Of a stretch of DNA of 64,000 nucleotides, positions 21,790 to 32,680 are shown piece after piece. Within the stretch, counting starts at the first letter, position 1. The number at the start of each line of letters is the position of its first letter. The translations under genes were made by a program, and so were the position numbers. The stretch is from Polytrichum commune (Eukaryota > Streptophyta > Polytrichopsida > Polytrichales > Polytrichaceae). The stretch spans positions 53,129,169-53,193,168 of the forward strand of contig OX485806.1 in NCBI GenBank assembly GCA_950295325.1, in the 5' to 3' direction. Below the pieces are notes generated by a model. That model saw nothing but the letters and a program-made list of their open reading frames with translations, was not told where the DNA came from and did not search any database.

Positions 21790-24522
21790 AGACCAGTAGG
21801 AGGGGTGGAACCTCGAGCACTGACGGAGAAAACTCCTCGACGATGGTAGGCAAAGGTGAAGCATGAGATCTTGTGGTTCTCTGAGTGACACGAGGGCGAG
21901 AGAAGTTGACGGTGTCGGGGCGGTGGGTCTCATCGTCAGCTTTAATGGGGGTGTCGGGCTTGCGTTTCTGCGAGCCGAATACCTCGGCACCCTCAAGGTG
22001 GGGACTACAAGTACAGAACTTGTCCCCGCCTTCGAAGTCAAGGAGAACCTTCTGCAGAACAGCGGGGTCACAAGTACGTTGAGCACGACGTTGAGCGCAT
22101 TGAAGCTTGAGTTCTTCTTTGCTAGGGCCATCGCCCCCAACGCCACCCTTTAGAAATTGATGGTACGCCACGACTTGGAGGAAGGCTCGAATGTAGTCAT
22201 CCACAGTGGCCACGTATAGATCGCGACCCTTGTTGCCGGACGCTTGAAGCCATTTGTTGTGAATGGATTCAGCAAGGTTGCAATTGGGCATTTGTGCAAA
22301 TTCCTCGGCAGTCATGATTTTCTCCTGCAAAATGGAATGGCATTGTAAGGAATAAACAAAGCTTGGAAAACAAAAAAAAACAAAAAGGATAAAACAAAAC
22401 AATCGCACCAATTCCATGAAGCCACCCCATTTTCGATATCGAAAGTGCTAGAAGGCCAGCCAAAGTTGAAGGTGTTTCAACCCCTCCTCGGAGGTGCAAT
22501 TAGACAAAACCCACCAGGCCTTGATGGTGAGGTACCTCGTCTCTGCCTCAAGCATAGAGGATGCGTCGCAATATTGAAGGCAGAGACGTTTGTGTTGGTC
22601 TTGCAAGTCGTGCTTGATATAGAGTTTGGTGTGTTTTTCCAAAGACTGGGTCCAATGGAAGTAGCAGGTTTCTCTCGCGCCCATCAATGGGAACCTTTGG
22701 ATCTCTAGACCCGTAGACAATCCTCACGGCATTCCAATTGGTTTGCGCACTGTCCGCCATGAATCCTTTGAAGTGAGGCTTTGGAATTCCATGCCTAGCC
22801 ATGACGTGGTTGAGGTTGTGCCAGAAAAACACTTGAGCATCCTTGCCCTCGGATTGAAAGTCGTAGCAAACGATGGTCATGATGCGCTGGAAGGTTCCAT
22901 TGTATACGTGGCAGGCCATAGTGGTCCACTTGGTGGCGCGTTTGACATGGTCGGACATGATCCAAACATGCTCAAGATCCCCGCTAGGTTGCATGCGCCT
23001 AACCAAGTCGACCCTACTACCAGGGCCGACTTCGGACATCTTGAAAACAAAAACTTTGTCTGTCTCGTCACCTTGGCCCGGGAACTAATTCCGCTGGACA
23101 TAGGCCCAAGTGCTGACACCTCTAAGCTTGGCGATGCCATCCATAACTCCTAACCTACGTAAGTATTTGAATGTGGTAACCTTGTTTCGGAGGTGGGGGG
23201 AATTCAACTCTTTGCAACGATAAAAAAACGGGCTCAAATTCTTCCAAAGAAAGAAGTTGATGAGGATCACTATCATTGCGGAGGAGGAACTCACCCACAA
23301 GGTCCTTGCTGGCTTCAAGGACGATTTAGCTATGAGTGGCTTGGGGCGTTTGCTTGACGTGCTCCTCGATGAGGGCGTCGATGCTCTTGCGGCTATCTCT
23401 GCAGTTGCCAGTCTTGACGGGATGACGATGGTTGCCCAGATTAATACAGGCACGCTGAGTGGTGTCATTGCCGTGGACATAGAAGATTTTGGCGTGACAT
23501 GGTGCAATGCATTTGGGAGGCTCCTTAGAGATCCGGCACATTAGAGTGGATCCCAAAGGCAAGGGACCACCAACGGGGAAAGGCTCCTTGGTGAATCCGT
23601 CGAAATCAATATCATTGACCGGGGAGGTCCGATGAGCATGTTGTAGGTAATCGCACTGAGGATTTTGGCACTGGAGGTGGCCAACGCAAGTGGAGGAGCG
23701 AAAAACAAGGCCCATGTCATTGGTGATATTGGTGGTCTAGGTCTTGGTCCAAACATGGCCGTCATAGCATTTGTCCATGCCGTCCATGGATTGGGCCTTC
23801 GTATGAGAGGAAGAGACACCAACTGGGGGTAGGACAAACATAAAATCACCATCAAAGCGAGGGGGGAAGAATTCACCTCTTCAATTTGCAAGGTGTCATA
23901 ATCTAGCTTCTTGAGGATGTTTTTCCTACCGGGCATGAAAGCAAGAGTACGAAAACATTGAAGAATGGAAAGGGTGGGTTTGGGAGGGGATGGGGGAAGA
24001 GGACACATGGGATCAAGGCGTACAAGAGGGGGGACCGAGGGAGGACGAAGATGGCTCGACCATAGGAGTGGAATGAATGGGCTCATCACCATCAGATGAA
24101 TCAGAAAGATGTATGACAGTATGAATACCAGGTTCAATCTTGACACGAACGGCGGGAGGGGTGTTGAAAGTGGAAGCGGATGAATAAGGAGGGGTACGGA
24201 TCTCGGTGGAAACATGTGGCCGAGATTCAGGGAGTCCGTAGACTCTGTATTTACCTGCGGCAAGTTTCCACACAGATGATTCGCTGTCGGCAAGAATGGG
24301 ATTCTCACGCATGGTCAAGGACAACAAAGAGGTAAGGGGATCATAAATCTCGCGTTCGACCCAGATTGAACCATCCTCCAAGGGGAACCTGATACTAAGG
24401 TGGAGGGAAGAGAAATGTGCAAATCCATCTGCATCTATAGGAAAGAGGATGGGCACTCCGAAGCCATTGGCACGGAGCTCCACCATCTCTGACAAAGAAG
24501 GCACATAAGACGAGGAAGCCAT
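21790..24522 (-). pseudogene. MULE-like (zinc finger plus DDE) transposase relic
   Basis: The start is the ATG at 24522 (MASSSYVPSLSEM). Order on the minus strand: a low-complexity N-terminus with an acidic patch (to about 24060); a zinc-binding region with CVGHLQCQNPQCDYL, CRISKEPPKCIAPC and NLGNHRHPVK (about 23690-23410); a linker; then a DDE-like core with CYDFQSEGKDAQ, KPHFKGFMADSAQTNWNA and CYFHWTQSLEKHTK (about 22880-22640); then RKWGGFMEL. An intron is likely at about 22330-22420 (acceptor TTTTGCAG before GAGAAAATC). Breaks: a TAA near 23327, frameshifts near 23200 and 22690, and more near 23850. I recognise the architecture as Mutator-like, but exact family membership needs a profile search. 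Confidence 0.6.
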
Positions 24523-24720
24523 AGAGATATATACGGAATAGATGAAGGATGCCAAAAAAGGAAAACGGGGAACGTCTGTCAGAAAGTGGAAAACCCTAAA
24601 CATGAATTATATATTGAGAAGAATGCAAGCTCACTCTCTTTCCAATGTGTGATTTTGATATGGTGAGGTTGTGGAAAGGAAATAGAGCGATTTGGTCTGA
24701 ATTGCAGGAGGGCTGAACAC
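24523..24720. promoter_or_regulatory. Divergent intergenic region between the MULE-like and plus-strand genes
   Basis: Only 198 bp separate the two opposed start codons. A GATATATAC box lies at about 24527-24535, oriented for the minus-strand gene. The plus-strand start is preceded by TTGCAGGAGGGCTGAACAC, which could also be an intron acceptor, so the true first exon could lie further upstream. A shared bidirectional promoter is inferred. Confidence 0.35.
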
Positions 24721-25675
24721 ATGAAAGAAATAGGCAATACACAATTTCCGACAGCGGAACCATCAAAGAAAAAGAAGAGGAGGCGATCGTCTACACATTA
24801 CACAGATAAGAAGAGGAAGACAGTGAGGATACAAAAGATACAGTCAACGAATGCGCCAATCGAGGACCGTGGGACGCCCGAGGATTTGAGCCAAAGCAAC
24901 AAGTACCTAAACCCTAAACCTTCGTGGAGGCTAGACTGTGAGATTCAGCCTTTTCTTTTATCACTGATTGTAGAAGAGTCAGACGGAAGTAAAGCACATA
25001 CAATGGCAGAAGTAGAGGAGTTGGGAAATGACAGCATCCAAGAGGACTCACGCAAAGAGACGAACTCTACAAGTGTTGTACGTATTCTTCGGGTTTTCCA
25101 TATATTCAGTTGTCTGAGCACATAATTAAAATGGTAGAACAAATTCAACTGTGAACCAACTATCTCTTAAATATTATGGTTTGTCATCATTGTTATAAAC
25201 ATTGTTATCACTTAAATATAGGAGGATGGGGGGAGTGGAGAGAGTGGAAATAACTACGAAGAAGAAGACAACGTGGAGGTAGCACAACAAACTGAGAAGG
25301 CGTTAGAAGAGCTAGGACCACTGTCGGGACAGCCAACGATTCAAAGAAGAGAAATAATGAAGGCGTCCATAAGGAAAGCGGTAGAGGAAGATCTAAAATC
25401 AAATTTGTTGGGAGGCCGCGAAAGAGCTGAAGGAGGAGGCCCAGGGACTGAAACCCTAAATGTGGATATTGTGACCCTTGCTTCAAGATTTCTGCGAAGC
25501 AAGGCGGGCAGGACACAAAAGACATCGAGGCGAGGGCGTGGCCGCGAGAGAGGAAAGGCGCAGGTAAACCTCGGTGACTCGAGGAGCACTCCAATAACGC
25601 CGTCAGAGGACAGGAAGCTCGGAAGATAGTGACACGGATATTGGGGCTTTTGTGGATGGCATATTCCAAATTATG
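24721..25675 (+). pseudogene. Basic/acidic N-terminal exons, possibly of the downstream ParB-methyltransferase gene
   Basis: The first exon (24721-25077) encodes MKEIGNTQFPTAEPSKKKKR, a lysine-rich nuclear-localisation-like stretch, then an acidic part. A donor GTACGT at 25078 and an acceptor TATAG at 25220-25221 join it in phase to a second exon beginning EDGGSGESGNNYEEEDNVEV. That exon has an RGRGRERG patch near 25530 and, after a frameshift, SSEDSDTDIGAFVDGIFQIM ending at a good GTAAGG donor (25676). No enzymatic domain is present. Opposite orientation to the MULE-like gene and the same orientation as the block at 32915 suggest one gene with a huge intron; this is unproven. Confidence 0.4.
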
Positions 25676-25699
25676 GTAAGGTGTCGGGCTCTCGGCCAT

Positions 25700-25963
25700 G
25701 CTATGTTGGTTTAGAAATGTGCATAATGAGAGGTTGGGGGAAGGAGGCCTCGGATCCGAGGCCTCCATTTGGCCGAGGGTTATTGTTTTTGTAAAGGTAA
25801 ATGACAAGTCTATATGACTATGGCTATCGGCCTTGGTATGTTTAGGGTAAGTGAATCAGGTGAGGTAAAGGAAGAGGCCTCGGATCCGAGGCCTCATGTT
25901 GGCTGACGATTTTGCTTTATAAAACTACCTGTTGGCCGAGGATTTTGCTTTGTATTAACTTGA
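25700..25963 (+). repeat. Palindrome-bearing lead-in to the satellite arrays
   Basis: Two copies of the perfect palindrome centred on GGATCC with GAGGCCTC arms occur at about 25743-25766 (24 bp) and 25872-25893 (22 bp), separated by about 128 bp. GGCCGAGG and CTATCGGCCTTG phrases link this stretch to the 127-bp units downstream. Confidence 0.7.
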
Positions 25964-26700
25964 TTTCTCAAACTACATGGAATGTCAACTTGAGTTGCTC
26001 TCAGCCTTGTCTTGTTTTGGGTTTAGGAACATGTGAGAGGTAGGGTTTTGAGTTGAGGAGAGGGTTTTTGATTTCTCAAACTACATGGAATGTTCTCTTG
26101 GGTTGCTCTCGGCCTTGTCTTGATATGTCAAATTAGTATGTGAGAGGTAGGGTTTTGAGTTGAGGAGAGGGTTTTTGATTTCTCAAACTACATGGAATGT
26201 TCATTTGGGTTGCTCTCGGCCTTGTCTTGATATGTCAAGTTAGTATGTGAGAGGTAGGGTTTTGAGTGAGGAGAGGTTCTTGCTTTCTCAATCTACATGG
26301 AATGTCCACTTGACTTGCTCTTGGCCTTGTCTTATTTTGGGTTTAGGAACATGTGAGAGGTAGGGTTTTGAGTTGAAGAGAGGGTTTTTGATTTCTCAAA
26401 CTAAATGGAATTTCCACTTGAGTTGCTCTTGGCCTTGTCTTGATATGTCAAGTGAGTATGTGAGAGGTAGGGTTTTGAGTGAGGAGAGGTTCTTGCTTTC
26501 TCAAACTACATGGAATATCCACCTGAGTTGCTCTCGGCCTTGTCTTGTTCTGGGTTTAGGAACATGTGAGAGGTAGGGTTTGGGGTTGAGGAGAGGTTCT
26601 TGCTTTCTCAAACTACATTTAATGTACTTTTGACTTGCTCTCGGCCTTGTCATGTTATGTGTACATGCGTTCGTACTTGACATTGCTTTCGGCCATTTCT
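25964..26700 (+). repeat. Tandem array A, seven units of 105-108 bp
   Basis: Units start with TTTCTCAAACTACATGG at 25964, 26072, 26179, 26284, 26392, 26497 and 26604. Each contains TTGCTCTCGGCCTTGTCTTG and GTGAGAGGTAGGGTTTTGAG. Unit variants with TTTTTGATTTCTC and TTCTTGCTTTCTC alternate, hinting at a two-unit higher-order repeat. Not coding; the frames seen are by-products. Confidence 0.88.
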
Positions 26701-27377
26701 TGTTTTGTTAAGTGCATAAATAGGAGCTAGGGGAAGAGGCCTTTTTTGTGTAGGTTTGTGATGTGTAAAATAGTTTGCTCTCGGCCATTTTTTGTTTTGC
26801 TAAGTGCATATGTAGGAGCTATGGAAAGAGGCCTCGGATCCAAGGCCTCTTTTGTATGTAGGTTTGTGCTTGAAAAATCAAAATGTTATGTGCACATTAG
26901 TTTGCTCTGGGCCTTGTCTTGTTTTGCTAAGTGCATATGTAGGAGCTAGAAGAAGAGGCCTTGGATCCAAGGCCTCTTTTGTGTGTAGGTTTGTGCTTGA
27001 ATAATCAAAATGTTATGTGTACATTAGTTTGCTTTCGGCCATTTCTTGTTTTGCTAAGTGCATATGTAAGAGGTATGGAAAGAGGCCTTGGATCCGAGGC
27101 CTCTTTTGGGTGTAGGTTTGTGCTTGAAAAATCAAAATGTTATGTGCACATTAGTTTGCTTTGGGCCTTGTCTTGTTTTGCTAAGTGCATATGTAGGAGC
27201 TAGAAGAAGAGTCCTCGGATCCAAAGCCTCTTTTGTGTGTAGGTTTATGCTTGAATAATCAAAATGTTATGTGTACATTAGTTTGCTCTCGGCCATTTCT
27301 TGTTTTGCTAAGTGCATATGTAGGAGCTAGGGGAAGAGGCCTCGGATCCGAGGCCTCTTTTTTGTGTGTAGGTTTGT
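26701..27377 (+). repeat. Tandem array B, exact 127-bp units with a central palindrome
   Basis: Counting from GTTTGCTCTCGGCC, units begin at 26773, 26900, 27027, 27154 and 27281, each exactly 127 bp apart. Each carries CTAAGTGCATATGTAGGAGC, then the GAGGCCTCGGATCC palindrome, then GTGTAGGTTTGTGCTTGAA. In the fifth unit the palindrome is 26 bp and perfect (27334-27359). The core GCTCTCGGCC(T/A)TGTCTTG is shared with array A, so one array probably arose from the other. The fifth unit is cut by element b at 27378. Confidence 0.92.
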
Positions 27378-27888
27378 TGTGGGAGCCCAAAAATTCACGG
27401 AAGTCCGGATTGGCTTCCGAACCGGATTAATACCTGGATAATACCCTGAGATTGTTATTAAAGTAGGGTTTCCTAGGGTAGGTTAGTTGTTTTAGGAAAT
27501 AAGGTTCTAGGCATCCGCCTTACGCATTAAAATGGTTAAAATGGATATTTTGGCCGGACCGGATATTAACCGGGTAAGAGAGTTTAGGAACGGTCTGGTC
27601 CGGAGCGTCTGGACCAGGAGATAGTTACAACGGACTCCGAACGGTTGCGGGGGAATGGTTACGGAACCATACCCGTTAGAAAAGAGAGAGAAAGAGGAAG
27701 AGAGTTCTTAAGGGAATTTTTCCTCTTCTCCAAGCCATTTGCGCGAACGGCATTGTTGAGAGAACAAGTGGTGAGTTGTTTTTTCGAGTCACCAGCAGTT
27801 GGTTTGTTGGGATTCCGTAGTGATTAGCGGGTAGAATTTCGGAGGAGAGAATCTGGGTATTGTTGAAGGTTTGAGGTCGCAAAGCAAA

Positions 27889-30800
27889 ATGCCGGAAGCG
27901 CGAGAGGTAGATGAGATGAAACAGGTCCCGATTCCAGTGAAACCCGTATCGTCTGCCATCCCAAAGAAAGAATCTGAGTTGAAGGAGCTCATAGAGGATC
28001 TTAGCTGGATGGGTTGCGAGGGACTACTCGCCAAACCCTAGAATCTCCGGGTGGAGGCCACATTGCGCGAATTTCTATTCGAGAGAGGCAATCAGTGGTT
28101 TAGGACGATTAAGCAGGATCCGGAAAAATGGAGGGCATAGGTATGGGCTGGGGTTTACGGATTTCCGCGAGGGAAGGACGAGGGCTGGGCTAGCCGCCGG
28201 GATAATTTTTATGGAGGAAAATTCCGAACGGATCATGATCCGAAAGACGGATTCCATCCCGGGAATTGCCGTTACCCTAGAGAGCGGAGGGTAATAGAAT
28301 TCATCCTCCCCATCCTTAGTCTGGAAAAGCCCAAGTGGCTTAGCATTACCATGGCCAACACCCTGTTCGGAGCGATGTTTGGAGTCCGGCCCATCAATTG
28401 GGGAAGGTTAATTCAGGAGTATGTGGAGAAATATCTCCCCCACATTGGTCGGAAACCCTCTTACCTCTCTCCCTACATCCTCCATCTCTACCACACCACG
28501 GCTGCATCAATGAAGCGGAAGAAGATATGCTGACGATAGTGGAAGATGAGGTGGTGTACAAGCTCGGTCCGGAAGTCGAGATTGCGGAAACCAGAACTGG
28601 AGACTCTAGTGACACCGCGGTTCCGGAACCACCTCCCGCTCCGTCCCCTCCGAAAGTTTGGAAACTAGCCTCACCACCACCACGACAAGAAGCCGGAACC
28701 AACCGAGAAGTTCCATGGAGGAACATCGACCTATCGACGTTTGAATTTCCGGATGCCCCCTTTAAGCACGTCTGGGAGGAGTTGACGGAACTCCATAACC
28801 AATATTTCCGGATGGAACATATCACTCGTGGGGTGAACCGGGCCTTAGACAAATGTGGACCCGGAAATATCCTCCGGGAGTTGGCCAAGCGGACGGACCG
28901 GAAGCAGGTAGAGACCCTGGAAACGGAGAAGGCGCAGCTCGCCGCGCAGGTGGCCGCTATGACGCAGGAGCTCACCCAGAAGAGCGAAGAGATCCGGAAG
29001 TACCAGGCAGAACAAGCTGTAATCCTAAGCCGGGTCTGGGAATTAGTGGGCCATCCGGGAGAAGTCGTCAACAAGACGCACCTCTATGACCAATTGATGG
29101 AGTCAGCGGATCCATCTTCCGCCCGACAAACGCTCCAGATCCTGGTGAAGTATTCCCGCTCGATGAAGGATCTGCTCAAGGAGATCTAGAAGTTTTTGCC
29201 TCCGAGTGGTACCCCCAGACGGATGCTCTATCCCGATCCACCCGGATCTCCAACGAGCACGCTGTATGAGGTTATAGGGGAGGTTGAGCTAGTACCGGCC
29301 TTTCAAGCGGATGCGGGGCCCAATCAGCCAACATGAACTTCAAAGCCACTCGAATCCGGAAGATTTCCGGATTGGGAGAAGATTCCTGTCCCTGAACAGA
29401 CCCGCTCATCCCAGGTTCGACGGAAGAGCACAGAGCGGTCAGCCAGATCTGGACGTGGGAAATCACCGAATCCGGATCGGGGCAGGGCATCAGAGCGGTC
29501 CAGAACAATGTCGCAACCCTTGCTAGCCCCCTTGACAATCTTGCCAATTTTCAATTCTAGCAAAGGTTACGAGCGCTAACCATTCGCATTCCGCCATGCC
29601 AATGGTTAGCTCCTCCTACCCCGGACCTTATAGTTCATAGGAGGGGAACCAACCCTCTTACTTTGCTTTCGGGACTCACCCCTTTTATCGGTAACCCATT
29701 TCTTCAATGTGGACTTCCCATCCATGGAAGTCTAATCCCATGTTGAACATCGCGTTGCCGAACCATACTAGGCAACTATGGCCTCACATTGGGCCAATGC
29801 CCATGGAGGCCGTGCCGTTCGGCCTCGGGTGGGTGAGGCCACACCACCTCACCCATATAAGCCTCTAGGACTCTACGCGGGGCCCCTACCCCACCGTCAA
29901 GAGACCTTTTGTCTCTCTACCAAGAGTTGGGGCCAAGTAGACATTTTCCCTTAGTTGCTGGGCCTAGAAGCCCCCAACAGCTTCAGACCATCATAACTTC
30001 CTTGTATGATGTCTGATGCTAAAAAATGACCACTTGATCTTCATCTACGCTTCACGTAGGTGCCGATGGATTCCTCAATTGCCCTATTCCGGCAAGTATT
30101 GATGACGTTATGCCTCTTTGAACCTTGGCAGTCCCGGGAATCACTCCCAGGCACTGCTGTACCATGGCGCTGTCCCGGGACAGCGCCCCACTCAAATGGC
30201 CATAATTCCTAGCTCACACCTCCGATTGAGGTGTTCTTGAGCATTCTAAAATCACCACGCCATGAGCTACGCATAGCTTTTGGCCTCACCCTTGTGCCTC
30301 CTAGTCTTCGTGGGTGGGAGGCATTCCCAACGCCTGGGGCCCTCACCCACACTAGGATCACTTGGGCCCTCTCACCAACGGCGCCACAAGTCCCGGGTGT
30401 CACTCCGGGGTCCCCTTGTGCGCATGGTGTTTCGGGCAGTCCTCATGGAGAGGTGCGCGACACCGGAGAGGGCCAGAACTCCGAAAGGATGAGGACACCG
30501 GATCAGACGAAGACTCCGGATCAGGGTAAGGCGCCGATGTCGCAGGCCTCGCCAGCTCCTGCTCCAGATTGTATGATATTGGAGCAGTGGGTGCCCCCAC
30601 CCTCACACGCGATGTCAGCTAAGGATCCTCAGGCGACTTCAGTTTCTTGTGGCCGAAATAAGGAGCGGACCACCGAGAGTGACCCTTCACCCATCTAGAG
30701 GTCCTGGAAGGAGAAGAAGGCTTCCGGAACAGCGCGGTCCGGATCGGGTGACGGACCAGGAGAGGATCCGTCCGCAGCCGGCGACTCTGAGGAAGAAATC

Positions 30801-30929
30801 TCCCCCTCCCCAAACATGAAGAGGGTATTTACGAGGCTGCAGGAGCGTCAACTTTTGACCCCCGGAGGAGGCTCCTCCGCCATCAATGGGCCCGCGAGTC
30901 AGATTAAGGACGGGACGACTTCGAATTAG
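27889..30929 (+). pseudogene. Coiled-coil protein of element b, with stops and a nested LTR
   Basis: ATG at 27889 (MPEAREVDEMKQVPIPVKPV). Then ELKELIEDLSWMGCEGLLAKP and a TAG where element a has W; a second stop follows KWRA. The next block has MANTLFGAMFGVRPINWGRL (28351 onward), then an acidic-proline linker, and a long coiled coil with ETEKAQLAAQVAAMTQEL and SARQTLQILVKYSRSMKD (28900-29190). The basic tail is split by the LTR at 29509-30462. It resumes with SPAPAPDCMILEQW and ends MKRVFTRLQERQLLTPGGG with a TAG at 30927-30929. Frameshifts are also needed near 28500. Conservation of start, order and C-terminus with elements a and c shows this was a real protein of roughly 700 residues. No catalytic motif is visible. 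Confidence 0.65.
29509..30462 (-). mobile_element. LTR family 1 within element b, no target duplication
   Basis: 954 bp with TGTCGCAACCC and GTGCGCGACA ends and the family palindrome near 30170. The flanking pentamers AACAA and CCGGA do not match, unlike most other copies. A local deletion, or recombination between two LTR copies at different sites, could explain this. Confidence 0.85.
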
Positions 30930-31115
30930 AATTAGGCAGGCAGGGTTTAGGACACTTTTGAGTTTTTGGCAAAACTGTAAATTCAAGTTTTTGTCAGCGC
31001 GAAAAGCGGATCGAGATCTGGAAATTCCGCAAAGGGCGAGTTTTCGGATTTCTCGCTGCTAGGGTTTTCTGGGCCGCCAACTGGGCCGCCATTCATAGTT
31101 AGGGATTACAGTCTC

Positions 31116-31191
31116 TATTTAAGGCTGAATAATGAGCAGGAGAAGGGTTCTCTTCTCCGTTGTTGTATTTTGTCGCTCCCCACGCAATAAA
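31116..31191 (+). promoter_or_regulatory. TATA-like box, hairpin and AATAAA module of element b
   Basis: TATTTAAG (31116-31123) is followed by GGCTGAATAATGAGC, an inverted repeat GAGAAGG...CCTTCTC-type stem (about 31140-31157) and AATAAA (31186-31191). Element c keeps CTACTTAAGGCTGAATA and the GAGAAGG stem (62800-62850 on the minus strand), so the module is conserved. It may be the 3' end of the ORF transcript, or a second promoter; the spacing resembles an LTR U3-R region, but no second copy exists in the element. Confidence 0.4.
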
Positions 31192-31339
31192 ACTCTAGTT
31201 ATCAATCTATTCTGATTTGTTTGGTGCACGGATTGTTAGGAGAATGTTGCAGCTCTAGAGGTAATGAATGAGCAGGAAGTACGGATAGGACAAAGGAGAG
31301 GAAACCCGGATCGGATCCGACTACAGTACTATGGATCCT

Positions 31340-31810
31340 TTCTGAGTGTACTGGGAAGGAAACCTCATTATTCCGGATGCTTGGGTAACGTCCATGTGAG
31401 ATAGCCGTCGTTAGGACTGGGTAAGATCAGGGAGGTGTCAGACTTACGCCATCCGACCTTCTAAAGAGGTCTCACAACCCTTAGACGGGCAATCCGGAAA
31501 GTGGTACGGATCGCCTAGTTATCATAGATTTAGTAGAGCCTAAGTTCATTGTAGCCGGATCAGTTTGTCGAAAGGAGGAGAGAAACCGGAACGGTTAGGG
31601 TTCTGATCCAGAGGTCATTTCCGGCGTGTAGTGGGAAGGAAACCTCATTATTCCGGATGCATGGGTAACGTCCATGTGAGATAACCGTCATTAGGACTGG
31701 GTAAGATCAGGGAGGTACCGAACTTACGCCATCCGACCTTCTGAAGAGGTCTCACAGCCCTTGGACGGGGCAATCCGGAAAGTGGCACGGATCGCACAGT
31801 TATCCCGGAT
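31340..31810 (+). repeat. Imperfect direct duplication in the 3' part of element b
   Basis: The block from GGGAAGGAAACCTCATTATTC through GTCTCACA(A/G)CCCTT(A/G)GACGGG occurs at about 31350-31530 and again at 31630-31805. Element c has the same two-copy arrangement (about 62140-62340 and 62410-62605), element a a single copy (2580-2775). The duplication therefore predates the split of b and c, or a lost one. Confidence 0.85.
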
Positions 31811-32268
31811 TAACAGATCTCCGAACGAATCTTGACCTTTCTGTCGTTGTAGTTCCGGGGAACCATCCAGATTCTTTGTGTGACCTGCCAGGAAAGATTA
31901 AGCCGATCCGGACTGGTTGTGAGAGAAATCCGGATTCTAACCATATAGGGACGTCTCCACCGGATGAACCAAATCATCATTGGAGGTAGGACATAGATAG
32001 GTAGGTATTGAGGAAAGAGGCACATAGGAGTAAGACGTAATTATAGAGGTTCAATCCGGAAGGCAAGTCCCGGAACAAGGACTTCCAAAGGACCATCCGG
32101 ATCCGGAAAGCCGATCTGGCCGGTGGTCAATTTTCAAACAGGAAAATAGGGTCCTTGGCATCCTACACTTCCCAGTATCCCTGGACGATACTTGGATCAT
32201 CCGGACTGACTGGGTTAGGCATTGAAAAACGCCTATCCGGAAACTTTTGGTGTTCGTGTACTCCCACA

Positions 32269-32680
32269 TTTTTGCTTGAAAAATCAAGATGTGATGTGTA
32301 CATTAGTTTGCTCTCGGCCTTGTCTTGTTTTACTAAGTGCATATGTAGGAGCTAGGATAGGAGGCCTCCTTTTAGTGTATGTTCTTGGTTTGGAAATTTA
32401 CATGGAATGGTTGGCTACTTGACTTTGCTTTCGGCCTTGTCTTCTTTTGTTTAGTGCATACGTAGGAGTTAGGGGAGGAGGCCTCGGATCTGAGGCCTCT
32501 TTGTGTGAAAGTTCTTGCTTTGGAAATCTACATATTAGGTATACATGAGTTTGCTACTTGACTTTACTCTCAGCAATGTCTTGTTTTGCTAAGTGCTTAT
32601 GTTTGAGCTAATAGAAGAGGCCTCGGATCTGAGGCCTCTTCTTTAAGAGCCTATATGACTTTGGCTCGGCCTTGCTTTCC
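32269..32680 (+). repeat. Tandem array B, right part, diverging
   Basis: The array resumes in register after element b (next GTTTGCTCTCGGCC at 32305) and continues through about three further, more divergent units, with palindromes centred on GGATCT at about 32484 and 32622. The last unit merges into the first intron-like sequence of the following gene. Confidence 0.85.

Larger units (their letters stand above)
27378..32268 (+). mobile_element. Element b: inverted-terminus element in array B
   Basis: The ends are TGTGGGAGCCCAAAA (27378) and GTGTACTCCCACA (32268), an 8-bp inverted repeat followed by partly matching subterminal sequence. Target duplication: TTTGT (27373-27377) against TTTTT (32269-32273). 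Joining 27377 to 32274 rebuilds the interrupted satellite unit at 128 bp, so the boundaries are secure. Length 4,891 bp, of which 954 bp is a nested family-1 LTR. It encodes one long degenerate ORF (27889-30929), followed by a TATA/hairpin/AATAAA module and a duplicated 3' subterminal block. No pair of direct LTRs could be found by comparing both ends. Confidence 0.85.

Noticed and set aside
21627-22153. Plus-strand frames opposite the MULE-like relic
   Set aside because: They mirror the minus-strand coding sequence, which alone shows family motifs.
24721-25629. Treating the two plus-strand frames as a small independent nuclear protein gene
   Set aside because: Possible, but the second exon needs a frameshift to reach its best donor and the region fits better as N-terminal exons of the larger broken gene; listed as a low-confidence pseudogene instead.
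27378-32268. Reading element b as a normal LTR retrotransposon with two LTRs
   Set aside because: The two ends match each other only as inverted sequence; no TGTGGGAGCC copy begins a 3' LTR and no CTCCCACA ends a 5' LTR.
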